Shown here: in pieces, positions 54,509-64,000 of the stretch
How positions within the stretch are numbered: the first letter of the stretch is position 1
Layout of the letters: each line of letters starts with the position of its first letter
Assembly (NCBI GenBank): GCA_024234955.1
Contig: JACKNK010000001.1
Span: forward strand, 911,766 to 975,765
Length of the DNA: 64,000 bases
DNA from: Gammaproteobacteria bacterium
GTDB lineage: Bacteria > Pseudomonadota > Gammaproteobacteria > JACKNK01
Direction: 5' to 3'
Translations under genes and position numbers: made by a program
Notes under the pieces: model-generated
Databases searched by the model: none
What the model saw: the letters and a program-made list of their open reading frames with translations, nothing else
Told to the model about the DNA's origin: nothing

Positions 54509-55750
54509 TCAGTGCTTGGTAAAGGTGACCCGATCGGGTACCGGCTTTGTCTTATCCATCTTGGTATACCAAGGCATCAGGATGAAGAACGCGAAGTACA
54601 GCACCGAGAAGGTACGACCCAGCATCGTCAGGGTCGGGGTCGGGTGCTGGGTACCGATGTAACCCAGAGCAAAGAAGCTGACCACGAAGATGGCGAGCGC
54701 GATCTTGTAGATCCAGCCGCGATAGCGGATGGACTTGACCGGGCTGCGATCCAGCCAGGGCAGCAGGAACAGCACCACGATCGCCGCACCCATCGCGACG
54801 ACGCCGAGGAACTTGTCCGGCACCGCACGCAGGATCGCGTAGAACGGGGTGAAGTACCACAGCGGCACGATGTTCGGCGGGGTGGTCAGCGGGTCGGCCG
54901 GCACGAAGTTGTCGTGCTCAAGGAACCAGCCACCCATCTCCGGCGCGTAGAAGATGATCGCGGCGAAGAAGAACAGGAACACGCCGACGCCGACGATGTC
55001 CTTGACCGAGTAGTACGGGTGGAACGGAATGCCATCGACCGGGATGCCGTTCTCGTCCTTGTTCTTCTTGATCTCGACGCCGTCCGGGTTGTTCGAGCCG
55101 ACTTCGTGCAGCGCGATGATGTGCGCGACGACCAGGCCCAGCAGCACGATGGGCACCGCGATGACGTGGAAGGCGAAGAAGCGGTTCAGGGTGGCGTCGG
55201 AGACGACGAAGTCGCCACGAATCCACTCGGACAGCGCGTCACCGACATACGGGATGGCGCCGAACAGCGAGATGATGACCTGCGCGCCCCAGTAGGACAT
55301 CTGGCCCCACGGCAGCAGATAGCCCATGAAGGCCTCCGCCATCAGCGCGACGTAGATGATCATGCCGAAGATCCAGATCAGCTCGCGCGGCTGGCGATAG
55401 GAGCCGTACATCAGGCCGCGGAACATGTGCAGATAGACGACGATGAAGAACGCCGACGCACCGGTGGAGTGCATGTAGCGGATCAACCAGCCCCAGTCGA
55501 CATCGCGCATGATGTATTCGACCGAGGCGAAGGCCAGCGCGCCGTCGGTCTTGTAATGCATGGTCAGCCAGATGCCGGTGACGATCTGATTGACGAGGAC
55601 CAACAGCGCCAGGGAGCCGAAGAAATACCAGAAGTTGAAATTCTTCGGTGCGTAGTACTGAGCGAGATGCTCATTCCACATCTTGGTCAGCGGGAAGCGG
55701 TTGTCGATCCAACCCATCAGACCTTTGGCATTCGGATTGAAGTCGCCCAT
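54509..55750 (-). CDS. petB: Cytochrome b of the bc1 complex
   Basis: A 413-residue, eight-span membrane protein. Haem-ligand His residues are in YMHSTGASAFFIVVYLHMFR and FFAFHVIAVPIVLLGLVVAH, and the quinol-oxidation PEWY-type loop appears as PLWYFTPFYAIL. It forms the quinone sites that drive proton translocation. It overlaps petA by 1 bp. Confidence 0.96.
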   Translation of the reverse strand: MGDFNPNAKGLMGWIDNRFPLTKMWNEHLAQYYAPKNFNFWYFFGSLALLVLVNQIVTGIWLTMHYKTDGALAFASVEYIMRDVDWGWLIRYMHSTGASAFFIVVYLHMFRGLMYGSYRQPRELIWIFGMIIYVALMAEAFMGYLLPWGQMSYWGAQVIISLFGAIPYVGDALSEWIRGDFVVSDATLNRFFAFHVIAVPIVLLGLVVAHIIALHEVGSNNPDGVEIKKNKDENGIPVDGIPFHPYYSVKDIVGVGVFLFFFAAIIFYAPEMGGWFLEHDNFVPADPLTTPPNIVPLWYFTPFYAILRAVPDKFLGVVAMGAAIVVLFLLPWLDRSPVKSIRYRGWIYKIALAIFVVSFFALGYIGTQHPTPTLTMLGRTFSVLYFAFFILMPWYTKMDKTKPVPDRVTFTKH

Positions 55751-56346
55751 TACGCGGCCCCCTTCTCGTCAAGACCGACCAGCACGCGGCTTTCGGTCAG
55801 GTAATGATGCGGCGGCACGCGCAGATTGGTCGGTGCCGGGACGCCCTGGAACACGCGACCGGACAGGTCGAACCGCGAACCGTGGCAGGGGCAGAAGAAG
55901 CCACCCTTCCAGTCGGCGCCCAGTTCACCCCCCATCTCCGGGTGATACGACGGCGAGCAACCCAGATGGGTGCAGATGCCAACCGCAATCAGGTATTCCG
56001 GCTTGATGGAACGATTGATGTTCTTGCAGTACGAGGGCTGCTGGTCCGGATTATCCGAATCCGGGTCACGCAACTGACTGTTCAGCGCAGGCAGATCGGC
56101 CAGCGTTGCTTCGCTGCGACGCACGATCCAGACCGGCACACCACGCCATTCAACGGTCATCATCTGACCGGGTTCAAGCTTGCTGATATCCGCTTCGACC
56201 GGGGCACCCGCCGCTTTCGCGCGGGCGCTCGGCTGCATCGAGGCGACAAAAGGCACTGCCAGATACACCGCTCCGACACCGCCAACGACCGAAGTCGCAG
56301 CGGTGAGAAAACGGCGGCGTTTCAAATCCACGCCATCGTTAGCCAT
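55750..56346 (-). CDS. petA: Rieske iron-sulfur subunit of the bc1 complex
   Basis: A 198-residue protein with a Tat-type leader (KRRRFLTAATSVVGGVG) and one anchor. The [2Fe-2S] cluster motifs are CTHLGCSP and CPCHGSRFD. It is the first gene of petABC and diverges from the protease gene across 214 bp. Confidence 0.96.
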   Translation of the reverse strand: MANDGVDLKRRRFLTAATSVVGGVGAVYLAVPFVASMQPSARAKAAGAPVEADISKLEPGQMMTVEWRGVPVWIVRRSEATLADLPALNSQLRDPDSDNPDQQPSYCKNINRSIKPEYLIAVGICTHLGCSPSYHPEMGGELGADWKGGFFCPCHGSRFDLSGRVFQGVPAPTNLRVPPHHYLTESRVLVGLDEKGAA

Positions 56347-56560
56347 TCACGTGCTCCTAAAAGTTCAGGATGTTTCATACCGAATCAAGCCCAAGCCTGT
56401 GCGCAAGAACTTTACCGGCTGTTCAGATTATTCTGATATTTTGGTTAGCCGCGTAGCTTCCACGATGAAAACCGCAAGGTCAATAACGGTTCTGCTTATC
56501 CCACCATTGAAAAAGCCTTATCGGGGTATCAGTTAGAGTGACTCGCCTGGAAACCTGATC

Positions 56561-57721
<1,161 letters not shown>

Positions 57722-57841
57722 GATTCGGGACCGACCAACGGCAAAGCCGGACGTACCATCTCCAGCACCGGCGTTTTCCGCCTTGCCTTTCCGAAAAACC
57801 TGCAGGCAGCAAGCAGCGCGGCCCGCGTTGTTCGCGCCCCT

Positions 57842-58927
57842 TTATGCGGACTTCATCAACGCGTCGTAAATCGCGTCAAGATCGCGAGCCACTCGCGCGA
57901 CGCTGTAGTCCTTGATGACCCGGGCGCGGCCACCGGCAGCGATCCGCGCGCGGCAATCGGAATCCACCAACAAGCCGTCCAATGCACCAGTCAATGCCTC
58001 GACATCACCCGGCGGAACGATAATGCCATCCACATTGGCATCGAGGGCCTCCGGGATCGCACCCACCGAGGTCACCACCACCGCCACCCCGGCGGCCATG
58101 GCCTCCAACATCGACATCGGCAAGCCTTCATCGTAGGAAGGCAGGCAGAACAGATCGGCCGCCATTACCGCTGCCTGCTTCGCCTCGCCCATGACAGGCC
58201 CGGGCAACGACACCCGATCCGCCACACCCAATGCGTCGGCATGTGCCTGCAGACGGGCACGCTGACCCGATTCGGACTCGAAACCATGCAATAGGAGGCG
58301 TGATGGTTGTGCCATCTGCGCCAACGCCGAGATCAGATCCACCTGACCCTTACGGCGTTCGTAGTTGGCCATGCAAAGGATCACCGGCAATCCGTCCGGC
58401 GCACCGGAGGCCGTCTGTTCCGGCACCGGCACCCCGTTCGGCACCACATGCACCCGGCCTTGCGGACACCACGGTGCGATGATCTCGGCCCACTGGTCGC
58501 CGAGCACGATCACCGCATGGCTCAGTCCGAATACCCGTCGGGCCAACGCAGCCCGACGCGCACTCAGGCTGGCCAGAAACTTGTGAAACTCCGCGCCGTG
58601 AATATGCAGTACGACCCTGCGACCGAGCGTGCGCGCAAGCAACACATCGACGGCATTACGCCAGAACGTGCCCCAGGAACAAGTATGGATATGCACGAAT
58701 TCGGGACGCCAACTCAGACACAACCACGCGAGGCGAGACAGCAGCCGCAACTGGGCGACCACGCCTTGCCACAAAGCGCGGTCTTCCGGGGTGGTCTTGA
58801 CGTTGTTGAGGACGCGCACTCGATGCTGTTTTCGCTGCTCGTCGGTCAACCCTTCGATGACCGTGGCCATACCGCCGACCGGTGGCGGCAATGGCCCGAG
58901 TTGCAGGATGCGCAATGGATCGGTCAT
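57842..58927 (-). CDS. Glycosyltransferase, GT4-type
   Basis: A 361-residue GT-B glycosyltransferase from ATG 58927. It opens RILQLGPLPPPVGGMATVIE, and the C-terminal donor domain holds FCLPSYDEGLPMSMLEAMAA and GVAVVVTSVGAIPE. It likely builds a surface polysaccharide. Its start overlaps the next glycosyltransferase stop by 4 bp. Confidence 0.88.
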   Translation of the reverse strand: MTDPLRILQLGPLPPPVGGMATVIEGLTDEQRKQHRVRVLNNVKTTPEDRALWQGVVAQLRLLSRLAWLCLSWRPEFVHIHTCSWGTFWRNAVDVLLARTLGRRVVLHIHGAEFHKFLASLSARRAALARRVFGLSHAVIVLGDQWAEIIAPWCPQGRVHVVPNGVPVPEQTASGAPDGLPVILCMANYERRKGQVDLISALAQMAQPSRLLLHGFESESGQRARLQAHADALGVADRVSLPGPVMGEAKQAAVMAADLFCLPSYDEGLPMSMLEAMAAGVAVVVTSVGAIPEALDANVDGIIVPPGDVEALTGALDGLLVDSDCRARIAAGGRARVIKDYSVARVARDLDAIYDALMKSA

Positions 58928-60030
58928 GACGACGATAGGCCTCGGTAATAATCGGCGTAGCGCTTCATCATGGCGGGCATCGAGAATTCTGCCACCGCTC
59001 TTGTGCGCCCTGCCGCTCCCATGCGCCGACACAGCGCCGGATCGTCAATCAGCATTGACAGCACCCGCGCCATATCGGCGGAATCACCCTGACGGGTGAG
59101 GAACCCGGTCTCACCGTCGATCACCAGCTCCGGGTTTCCACCCACCCGATTTGCAATCACCGGCAACGCACTGGCCATCGCCTCCAGAATCGCATTGCTC
59201 ATGCCTTCGAGTTTGCTTGGCAACACCAGAATGTCGGCCGCCGCGAGGTAGTCGGACACCCGATCGCTGTTTCCCGGCATTTCCAGATATTCATCAACGC
59301 CAAGTTCGGCGGCCAGAGCCGCCAGATCGTTGCGTAACGCCCCTTCCCCCAACCAGAGGAACAACGGGTTGGCGCGACTGTGTGCAAGCACATGGCGCAT
59401 TGCGTGCAGCAACGCGGCGTGATCCTTCACCGGTGTCAGCGAGGCCACCGTCAGCACCACCGGACGCTGCACCGGCAAATTCAGCGCGGCGCGCAGCGCT
59501 GCCTTGTCGGCGCCGGGCTGAAAGCGATCGACGTTGACGCCGTTGTAAAGCACCTCGAAGCGATCGACATCGATACCCGCGAAATCGGCATAGCGTTGTG
59601 CGCTGTCCGCACACACGGCGAACAAGGCGTCTGTGAAACGCGCCAACCAGTGCGAGATGGTGGCACGCCGTTTCGGCCAGTCCGCACCGCCCGCGAAACC
59701 GTGAAAACTCCACACCAACCGACCCTGGCGACCGGCCAATCGATGCGCGGCCACCGCATCCAGCCAGGTATTCCAGTTGCGGCAATGCACCACATCCGGA
59801 CGGTATGAGCGGATCAGTCGTGCGAGCCGGAACGGCAGCCGCCAATCGTGGCGTTGCCGATCGAGGACATGAATGGGAATGTTTCGCGTGATGCGATCCG
59901 CCATCTCCCCGCGTTGATCGAGACAGGCCACCGCCTGTTCGATGTCTTCGGGCAAACCGTTGAGCAGATTGATCACACCGTTCTCAAGGCCACCTCGGGG
60001 CAGACCGTGAACGACATGCAGGACTCGCAT
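58924..60030 (-). CDS. Glycosyltransferase, GT4-type
   Basis: A 368-residue enzyme from ATG 60030. MRVLHVVHGLPRGGLENGVI is the GT4 opening, and LVLPSKLEGMSNAILEAMAS with LPVIANRVGGNPEL is the donor-binding E(x7)E region. It resembles the glycosyltransferases of sugar-polymer clusters with an exosortase-type TIGR03088 form, though that is uncertain. Its ATG shares one base with the hisC stop. Confidence 0.88.
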   Translation of the reverse strand: MRVLHVVHGLPRGGLENGVINLLNGLPEDIEQAVACLDQRGEMADRITRNIPIHVLDRQRHDWRLPFRLARLIRSYRPDVVHCRNWNTWLDAVAAHRLAGRQGRLVWSFHGFAGGADWPKRRATISHWLARFTDALFAVCADSAQRYADFAGIDVDRFEVLYNGVNVDRFQPGADKAALRAALNLPVQRPVVLTVASLTPVKDHAALLHAMRHVLAHSRANPLFLWLGEGALRNDLAALAAELGVDEYLEMPGNSDRVSDYLAAADILVLPSKLEGMSNAILEAMASALPVIANRVGGNPELVIDGETGFLTRQGDSADMARVLSMLIDDPALCRRMGAAGRTRAVAEFSMPAMMKRYADYYRGLSSS

Positions 60031-61115
60031 TACAACGCGCCGCGCAGTCCAGCCAGGAAGGCGTCGTTTTCTTCCGGTCGCCCAACCGTCACCCGCAAGC
60101 AATCGGTCAGCGGGCCACCGACACCACTCAGATTCTTGATCAGCAACCCTGCCGCCTTGAGTGCCATGAACACGGCTGTGGCGCGGTCTGGCGGGGTGCG
60201 TAGCAGGATGAAATTGGCGTCGCTGGGGAATACCGTCAGACCGTCCATTGCGCGCAGCGCGCTCAACATGCGCTCCCGCTCATGGCGAATCGCCCGGGTC
60301 TGGCGATCAAAGACGTCCGCGTTGGCCAGGGCGAAATCGGCGCTCACCTGGGTCAATACATTGATGTTGTACGGCAGGCGCAATTTGTCGAATTCATTCA
60401 GCCAGGCCGGGTCACCGGCGAGCAGGCCCAGGCGCAAACCGGCCAGACCCATCTTGGACACCGTGCGCATGACCACCAGGTTCGGGAATTCACCATCGGC
60501 GGTGCCAAGACGTGACATGAAGCTGGCATCGGTGAACGGCGCGTAGGCCTCGTCGACCACGACAAGCCCGTCCGCCGCATTCAGGATCGCCTCGATATGC
60601 TCAGCCGGAAACAGGTTGCCGGTCGGATTGTTCGGATAAGCGAGAAAGATGACCGCCGGTCGATGCTCGGCGATGGCCGTGAGCATCGCATCGAGATCGA
60701 GTGCGAAATCGGCATTCAGCGGGACCCCGACGTAGTCCATGCCGACGAAGGTCGCGATCATCCGGTACATGACGAAGCTCGGCTCCGGCGCCATCACCAC
60801 GCGACCCGGCTGTGCCAGAGCCATCGCGATCATCTGGATGATCTCGTCGGAACCGTTACCCAGCAGAATGTCGGCGCCCGGCGGAACGGCCATTGCCTCG
60901 CGCAGACGCGCCTTGAGCTGCGATGAGGATGGGTCCGGATACCGGTTCACCGACACGCCACGCAGCGTCTCCAGCCATGCCTCGATCAGATCGGGCTCCC
61001 AAGTGTAGGGATTCTCCATGGCATCCAGCTTAATCAAGTCTCCGGGCGCGGGGACGTGATACGCGGACAAGGACCGAATCTCGGGGCGTATCCATTGCTC
61101 GATCAGGGCGTTCAT
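60030..61115 (-). CDS. hisC: Histidinol-phosphate aminotransferase
   Basis: A 361-residue PLP enzyme of histidine synthesis. IRSLSAYHVP is the family N-terminus, the PLP lysine lies in TVSKMGLAGLRLGLLAG, and VFLAYPNNPTGNLFP and NGSDEIIQMI are typical. It follows hisD with a 14-base gap. Confidence 0.95.
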   Translation of the reverse strand: MNALIEQWIRPEIRSLSAYHVPAPGDLIKLDAMENPYTWEPDLIEAWLETLRGVSVNRYPDPSSSQLKARLREAMAVPPGADILLGNGSDEIIQMIAMALAQPGRVVMAPEPSFVMYRMIATFVGMDYVGVPLNADFALDLDAMLTAIAEHRPAVIFLAYPNNPTGNLFPAEHIEAILNAADGLVVVDEAYAPFTDASFMSRLGTADGEFPNLVVMRTVSKMGLAGLRLGLLAGDPAWLNEFDKLRLPYNINVLTQVSADFALANADVFDRQTRAIRHERERMLSALRAMDGLTVFPSDANFILLRTPPDRATAVFMALKAAGLLIKNLSGVGGPLTDCLRVTVGRPEENDAFLAGLRGAL

Positions 61116-61129
61116 CCCGTCACCGATGC

Positions 61130-62431
61130 TCAGGGCTTGATCCGATACTCGGCGGAACGTGCGTGGGCAGTCAGGCCTTCGCCGTGCGCGAGTTCGGAGG
61201 CAATCTTGCCCAATTCACTGGCCCCGTCCGGCGAGCAGAAGATCAGGCTGGAGCGCTTCTGAAAGTCGTAGACGCCCAGGGGCGATGAGAACCGCGCAGT
61301 GCCGGACGTGGGCAGGACATGATTCGGACCCGCGCAGTAATCGCCCAAGGCCTCTGCGGTATAGCGGCCCATGAAGATCGCACCCGCATGGCGAATCTTC
61401 GGCAACATCGCCTGTGGATCTTCCACCGAAAGCTCCAGGTGTTCGGGCGCAATACGGTTGGCGACCTCGCAGGCCTCATCCATGTCCCGCACATGGATCA
61501 ACGCGCCCCGGCCCGCAATCGACGCACGAATGATGTCGGCACGCGGCATCTGCGCCATCAACGTGTCGATACTGGCCGCCACCTTGTCCAGGTAAGCGGC
61601 ATCGGGACACAGCAGAATGGATTGCGCGTCCTCGTCATGCTCGGCCTGCGAGAACAGGTCCATGGCGATCCAGTCCGGATCGGTGCCGCCGTCGGTGACC
61701 ACAAGTATTTCCGAGGGCCCGGCAATCATGTCGATACCGACCTGCCCGAACACCTCGCGTTTGGCCGTCGCCACATAGATGTTGCCCGGACCGACAATCT
61801 TGTCGACCTTGGGAACCGATTCGGTGCCGTAGGCCAGCGCCGCAACCGCCTGCGCCCCACCGATGGTGAATACGCGATCAACACCCGCCACCGCAGCGGC
61901 CGCGAGCACGAGATCGTTGACCTCACCAGCAGGTGTCGGCACCACCATGATCAGTTCCGGAACGCCAGCAACCTTGGCGGGAATGGCATTCATCAGCACC
62001 GATGACGGATACGCCGCCTTGCCGCCGGGCACATAAAGCCCGACGCGATCGAGCGGGGTGATCTTCTGCCCCAGCAGGGTGCCGTCGGCCTCGGTATAGG
62101 TCCACGTGTCATCCTTCTGGCGGGCGTGATAACTGCGCACGCGCTCGGCGGCGGATTCAATCGCCGCGCGTCGGGCGGCTGGAATCCGGCCCAGAGCGGC
62201 TTGCAACCGATCCCCATCCAGCTCAAGTTCGGCCATACCGGCGGCGTGCATGTGATCGAACCGGTTGGTGTATTCGACCACCGCCGCATCACCCCGGGTG
62301 CGCACCGCGTCGATGATTTCACGCACGACCGAATGCACCCGGTCATCCGACACCGATTCCCAGGACAACAAATCCGCAAGCGCAGCATCAAAGCCGGCCT
62401 GCGCAGTACTCAGACGACGAATTCCACTCAT
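61130..62431 (-). CDS. hisD: Histidinol dehydrogenase
   Basis: A 433-residue zinc enzyme that oxidises histidinol to histidine. VDKIVGPGNIYVATAKREVFG and IDMIAGPSEILVV are diagnostic, and SQAEHDEDAQS carries catalytic and zinc-binding residues. ATG 62431 matches the family. It overlaps nothing but sits 10 bases after hisG. Confidence 0.95.
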   Translation of the reverse strand: MSGIRRLSTAQAGFDAALADLLSWESVSDDRVHSVVREIIDAVRTRGDAAVVEYTNRFDHMHAAGMAELELDGDRLQAALGRIPAARRAAIESAAERVRSYHARQKDDTWTYTEADGTLLGQKITPLDRVGLYVPGGKAAYPSSVLMNAIPAKVAGVPELIMVVPTPAGEVNDLVLAAAAVAGVDRVFTIGGAQAVAALAYGTESVPKVDKIVGPGNIYVATAKREVFGQVGIDMIAGPSEILVVTDGGTDPDWIAMDLFSQAEHDEDAQSILLCPDAAYLDKVAASIDTLMAQMPRADIIRASIAGRGALIHVRDMDEACEVANRIAPEHLELSVEDPQAMLPKIRHAGAIFMGRYTAEALGDYCAGPNHVLPTSGTARFSSPLGVYDFQKRSSLIFCSPDGASELGKIASELAHGEGLTAHARSAEYRIKP

Positions 62432-62441
62432 TGACACGACC

Positions 62442-63074
62442 TCAGGCCACCGCCGCTTCGACCAGCGCCATGAATGCCTTGATGCGCGCATGCTTCATCT
62501 TCATTGCCGCGCGATTGACGATCAGGCGCGAGGAGATTTCGGCAATGTGCTCCATCGGCTCCAGGCCGTTGGCCCGTAATGTGTTGCCGGTATCGACCAC
62601 ATCCACGATCACGTCGGACAGGCCGACCAGCGGCGCCAGCTCCATGGAACCGTAAAGCTTGATTACATCGACCTGCTGTCCCTTGGCGGCATAGTGGGCG
62701 CGGGTCGAATTGACGAATTTGCTGGCCACACGCAGACGACCGTGCGCGGGTCCTTTGAACCCGACGGGGCCAGCGACCATCAATTTGCATTTCGCGATCT
62801 TCAGATCGATCGGCTCATATAGTCCGTCACCGCCGTGCTCCATGAGCACGTCCTTACCGGCGACACCCAGATCGGCCGCACCCCATTGGACATAGGTCGG
62901 CACATCCGAGGCACGCACGATCAACAACTGCACGTCATCCAGATTGGTCGGCAGGATCAGCTTGCGGCTGGTTTCGGGGTCTTCCGCAGGATTGATACCC
63001 GCCGCCGCCAACAGCGGCAGGGTTTCCTTGAAGATGCGTCCCTTGGAAAGCGCGATCGTCAGCATAGTGTTCAT
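62442..63074 (-). CDS. hisG: ATP phosphoribosyltransferase, short form
   Basis: A 210-residue HisG of the short type, which lacks the C-terminal regulatory domain and needs HisZ as partner. LTIALSKGRIFKETLPLL, GAADLGVAGKDVLMEHG and VDVVDTGNTLRANGL are typical. It starts histidine synthesis. hisZ is not in the window. Confidence 0.95.
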   Translation of the reverse strand: MNTMLTIALSKGRIFKETLPLLAAAGINPAEDPETSRKLILPTNLDDVQLLIVRASDVPTYVQWGAADLGVAGKDVLMEHGGDGLYEPIDLKIAKCKLMVAGPVGFKGPAHGRLRVASKFVNSTRAHYAAKGQQVDVIKLYGSMELAPLVGLSDVIVDVVDTGNTLRANGLEPMEHIAEISSRLIVNRAAMKMKHARIKAFMALVEAAVA

Positions 63075-63100
63075 AGACGGGTAATTGATCTGGGGGCGTT

Positions 63101-64000
63101 TTAACCCGGGACTCGGCGGATATGCGCACCCAGTCTCTGCAGTTTCTCTTCGATGCTCTCGTAGCCGCGATCGATGTGATACACACGATCCACCACGGTA
63201 TCGCCCTCCGCCACCAGACTGGCCAGAACCAGGCTGGCCGAGGCACGAAGATCGGTTGCCATGATCGGCGCGCCCTTGAGCTTGGCGACACCTTCGGAAA
63301 TCGCGGTATTGCCTTCAATGCGAATATTGGCACCGAGACGTTGCATCTCAAGGACATGCATGAAGCGATTCTCGAACACCGTTTCGGTGATCATGCCCAC
63401 GCCTTCGGCAACGGAGTTCAACGCCGTAAACTGCGCCTGCATGTCGGTCGGGAACGCCGGATAAGGGGCGGTACGGACAGACACCGCTTTCGGGCGTCGG
63501 CCAACCATGTCCAGTTCGATCCAGTCGTCACCGGTATTGATTTGCGCGCCGGCTTCTTCAAGCTTCAACAGCACCGAATCAAGCAGATCCGGACGGGTGT
63601 CCTTGAGCAGCACCTTTCCACTGGTGATCGCACCGGCTACCAGATAGGTACCGGTCTCGATACGATCCGGCAGCACGTTGTAGGTCGTGCCATGAAGGCG
63701 CTCGACACCGTGTATGACGATGGTACTGCTGCCGGCACCCTCAACCTGCGCCCCCATGGCATTGAGGCAATTCGCCAGATCCACCACCTCCGGCTCATGC
63801 GCACAGTTCTCCAGCACCGTGGTGCCATCCGCCAGCGCTGCCGCCATCATCAGATTTTCGGTACCGGTCACGCTGACGATGTCGAACGCAAAACGTGCGC
63901 CTTTCAGTCGTTTGGCGCGGGCGCGGATATAGCCCGCCTCCACCGTGACATCAGCGCCCATTGCCTGCAGCCCGGCAATATGGAGGTTCACCGGACGCGA
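63101..64000 (-). CDS. murA: UDP-N-acetylglucosamine 1-carboxyvinyltransferase (5' part outside window)
   Basis: About 300 C-terminal residues of MurA, the first committed enzyme of peptidoglycan synthesis. SRPVNLHIAGLQAMGADV at the window edge aligns with residue ~120 of E. coli MurA, and VTGTENLMMAAALADG, TAPYPAFPTDMQAQFTAL and ENRFMHVLEMQRLGANI are typical. The N-terminal third, including the reactive Cys, lies beyond position 64,000. It precedes hisG, an arrangement common in gammaproteobacteria. Confidence 0.96.
   Translation of the reverse strand, partial: SRPVNLHIAGLQAMGADVTVEAGYIRARAKRLKGARFAFDIVSVTGTENLMMAAALADGTTVLENCAHEPEVVDLANCLNAMGAQVEGAGSSTIVIHGVERLHGTTYNVLPDRIETGTYLVAGAITSGKVLLKDTRPDLLDSVLLKLEEAGAQINTGDDWIELDMVGRRPKAVSVRTAPYPAFPTDMQAQFTALNSVAEGVGMITETVFENRFMHVLEMQRLGANIRIEGNTAISEGVAKLKGAPIMATDLRASASLVLASLVAEGDTVVDRVYHIDRGYESIEEKLQRLGAHIRRVPG

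Overview
This window looks like a piece of a gammaproteobacterial chromosome: roughly 24 kb of a very GC-rich transposable (Mu-type) prophage followed by 40 kb of host genes. The host genes (gyrA, sdhCDAB-sdhE, petABC-sspA-sspB, hisG-hisD-hisC behind murA, cysS, gltX, moaA, rsuA, imuB), several small secreted c-type cytochromes and a glucosylglycerate osmolyte cluster suggest a salt-adapted respiratory or chemolithotrophic member of the Chromatiales/Ectothiorhodospiraceae type. That placement is inferred from gene content only.

Prophage, 1 to about 24,082; its left end lies outside the window. The virion genes follow the P2 plan. Baseplate/tail, capsid and protease genes read leftward (1-5,533). 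Portal, terminase, tail completion, endolysin and holin-like genes read rightward (5,656-12,161). The control region is Mu-like: a leftward cI-type repressor at 12,844-13,320 faces an operator and a rightward early operon with a Ner-like protein, a DDE transposase (A), an AAA+ activator (B), a MazG-like enzyme, a C5 cytosine methyltransferase, GemA, a zinc ribbon protein and a gpF-type head protein. The gpF-type protein ends in a nuclease-like toxin domain and is followed by an overlapping small acidic gene, a candidate immunity partner. Two excellent matches to type II hammerhead ribozymes (cleavage sites predicted after 18,910 and 19,765) bracket a two-gene cassette in the early operon. A perfect 30-bp palindrome lies inside an early gene.

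Junction, about 24,082: the prophage right end interrupts a HAMP-domain sensor gene whose N-terminal half survives (24,055-24,705), beside a PhnD-like binding protein gene.

Host, 24,722-35,940: PhnD-like protein, an unrecognised 387-residue protein, an SppA-type peptidase with a HAD phosphatase, a CAP-domain lipoprotein translationally coupled to cysS, a 161-bp MITE with 19-bp inverted repeats and a TTAG duplication at the gltX stop codon, gltX, two leftward and one rightward small cytochromes c, moaA and a DUF2892 membrane protein.

Host, 36,000-45,500: a lone imuB behind a LexA box, a double CDGSH protein, a pirin, a gpgS-gpgP-GH13 phosphorylase cluster for glucosylglycerate, a DUF123 nuclease-like protein, a heavy-metal permease with a fused HMA domain and rsuA.

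Host, 45,500-64,000: gyrA, the succinate dehydrogenase operon (with a REP-like hairpin between sdhA and sdhB), a macrodomain protein, sspAB and the cytochrome bc1 operon, a DegS/AlgW-type protease, two glycosyltransferases joined to hisC-hisD-hisG, and the 3' part of murA.
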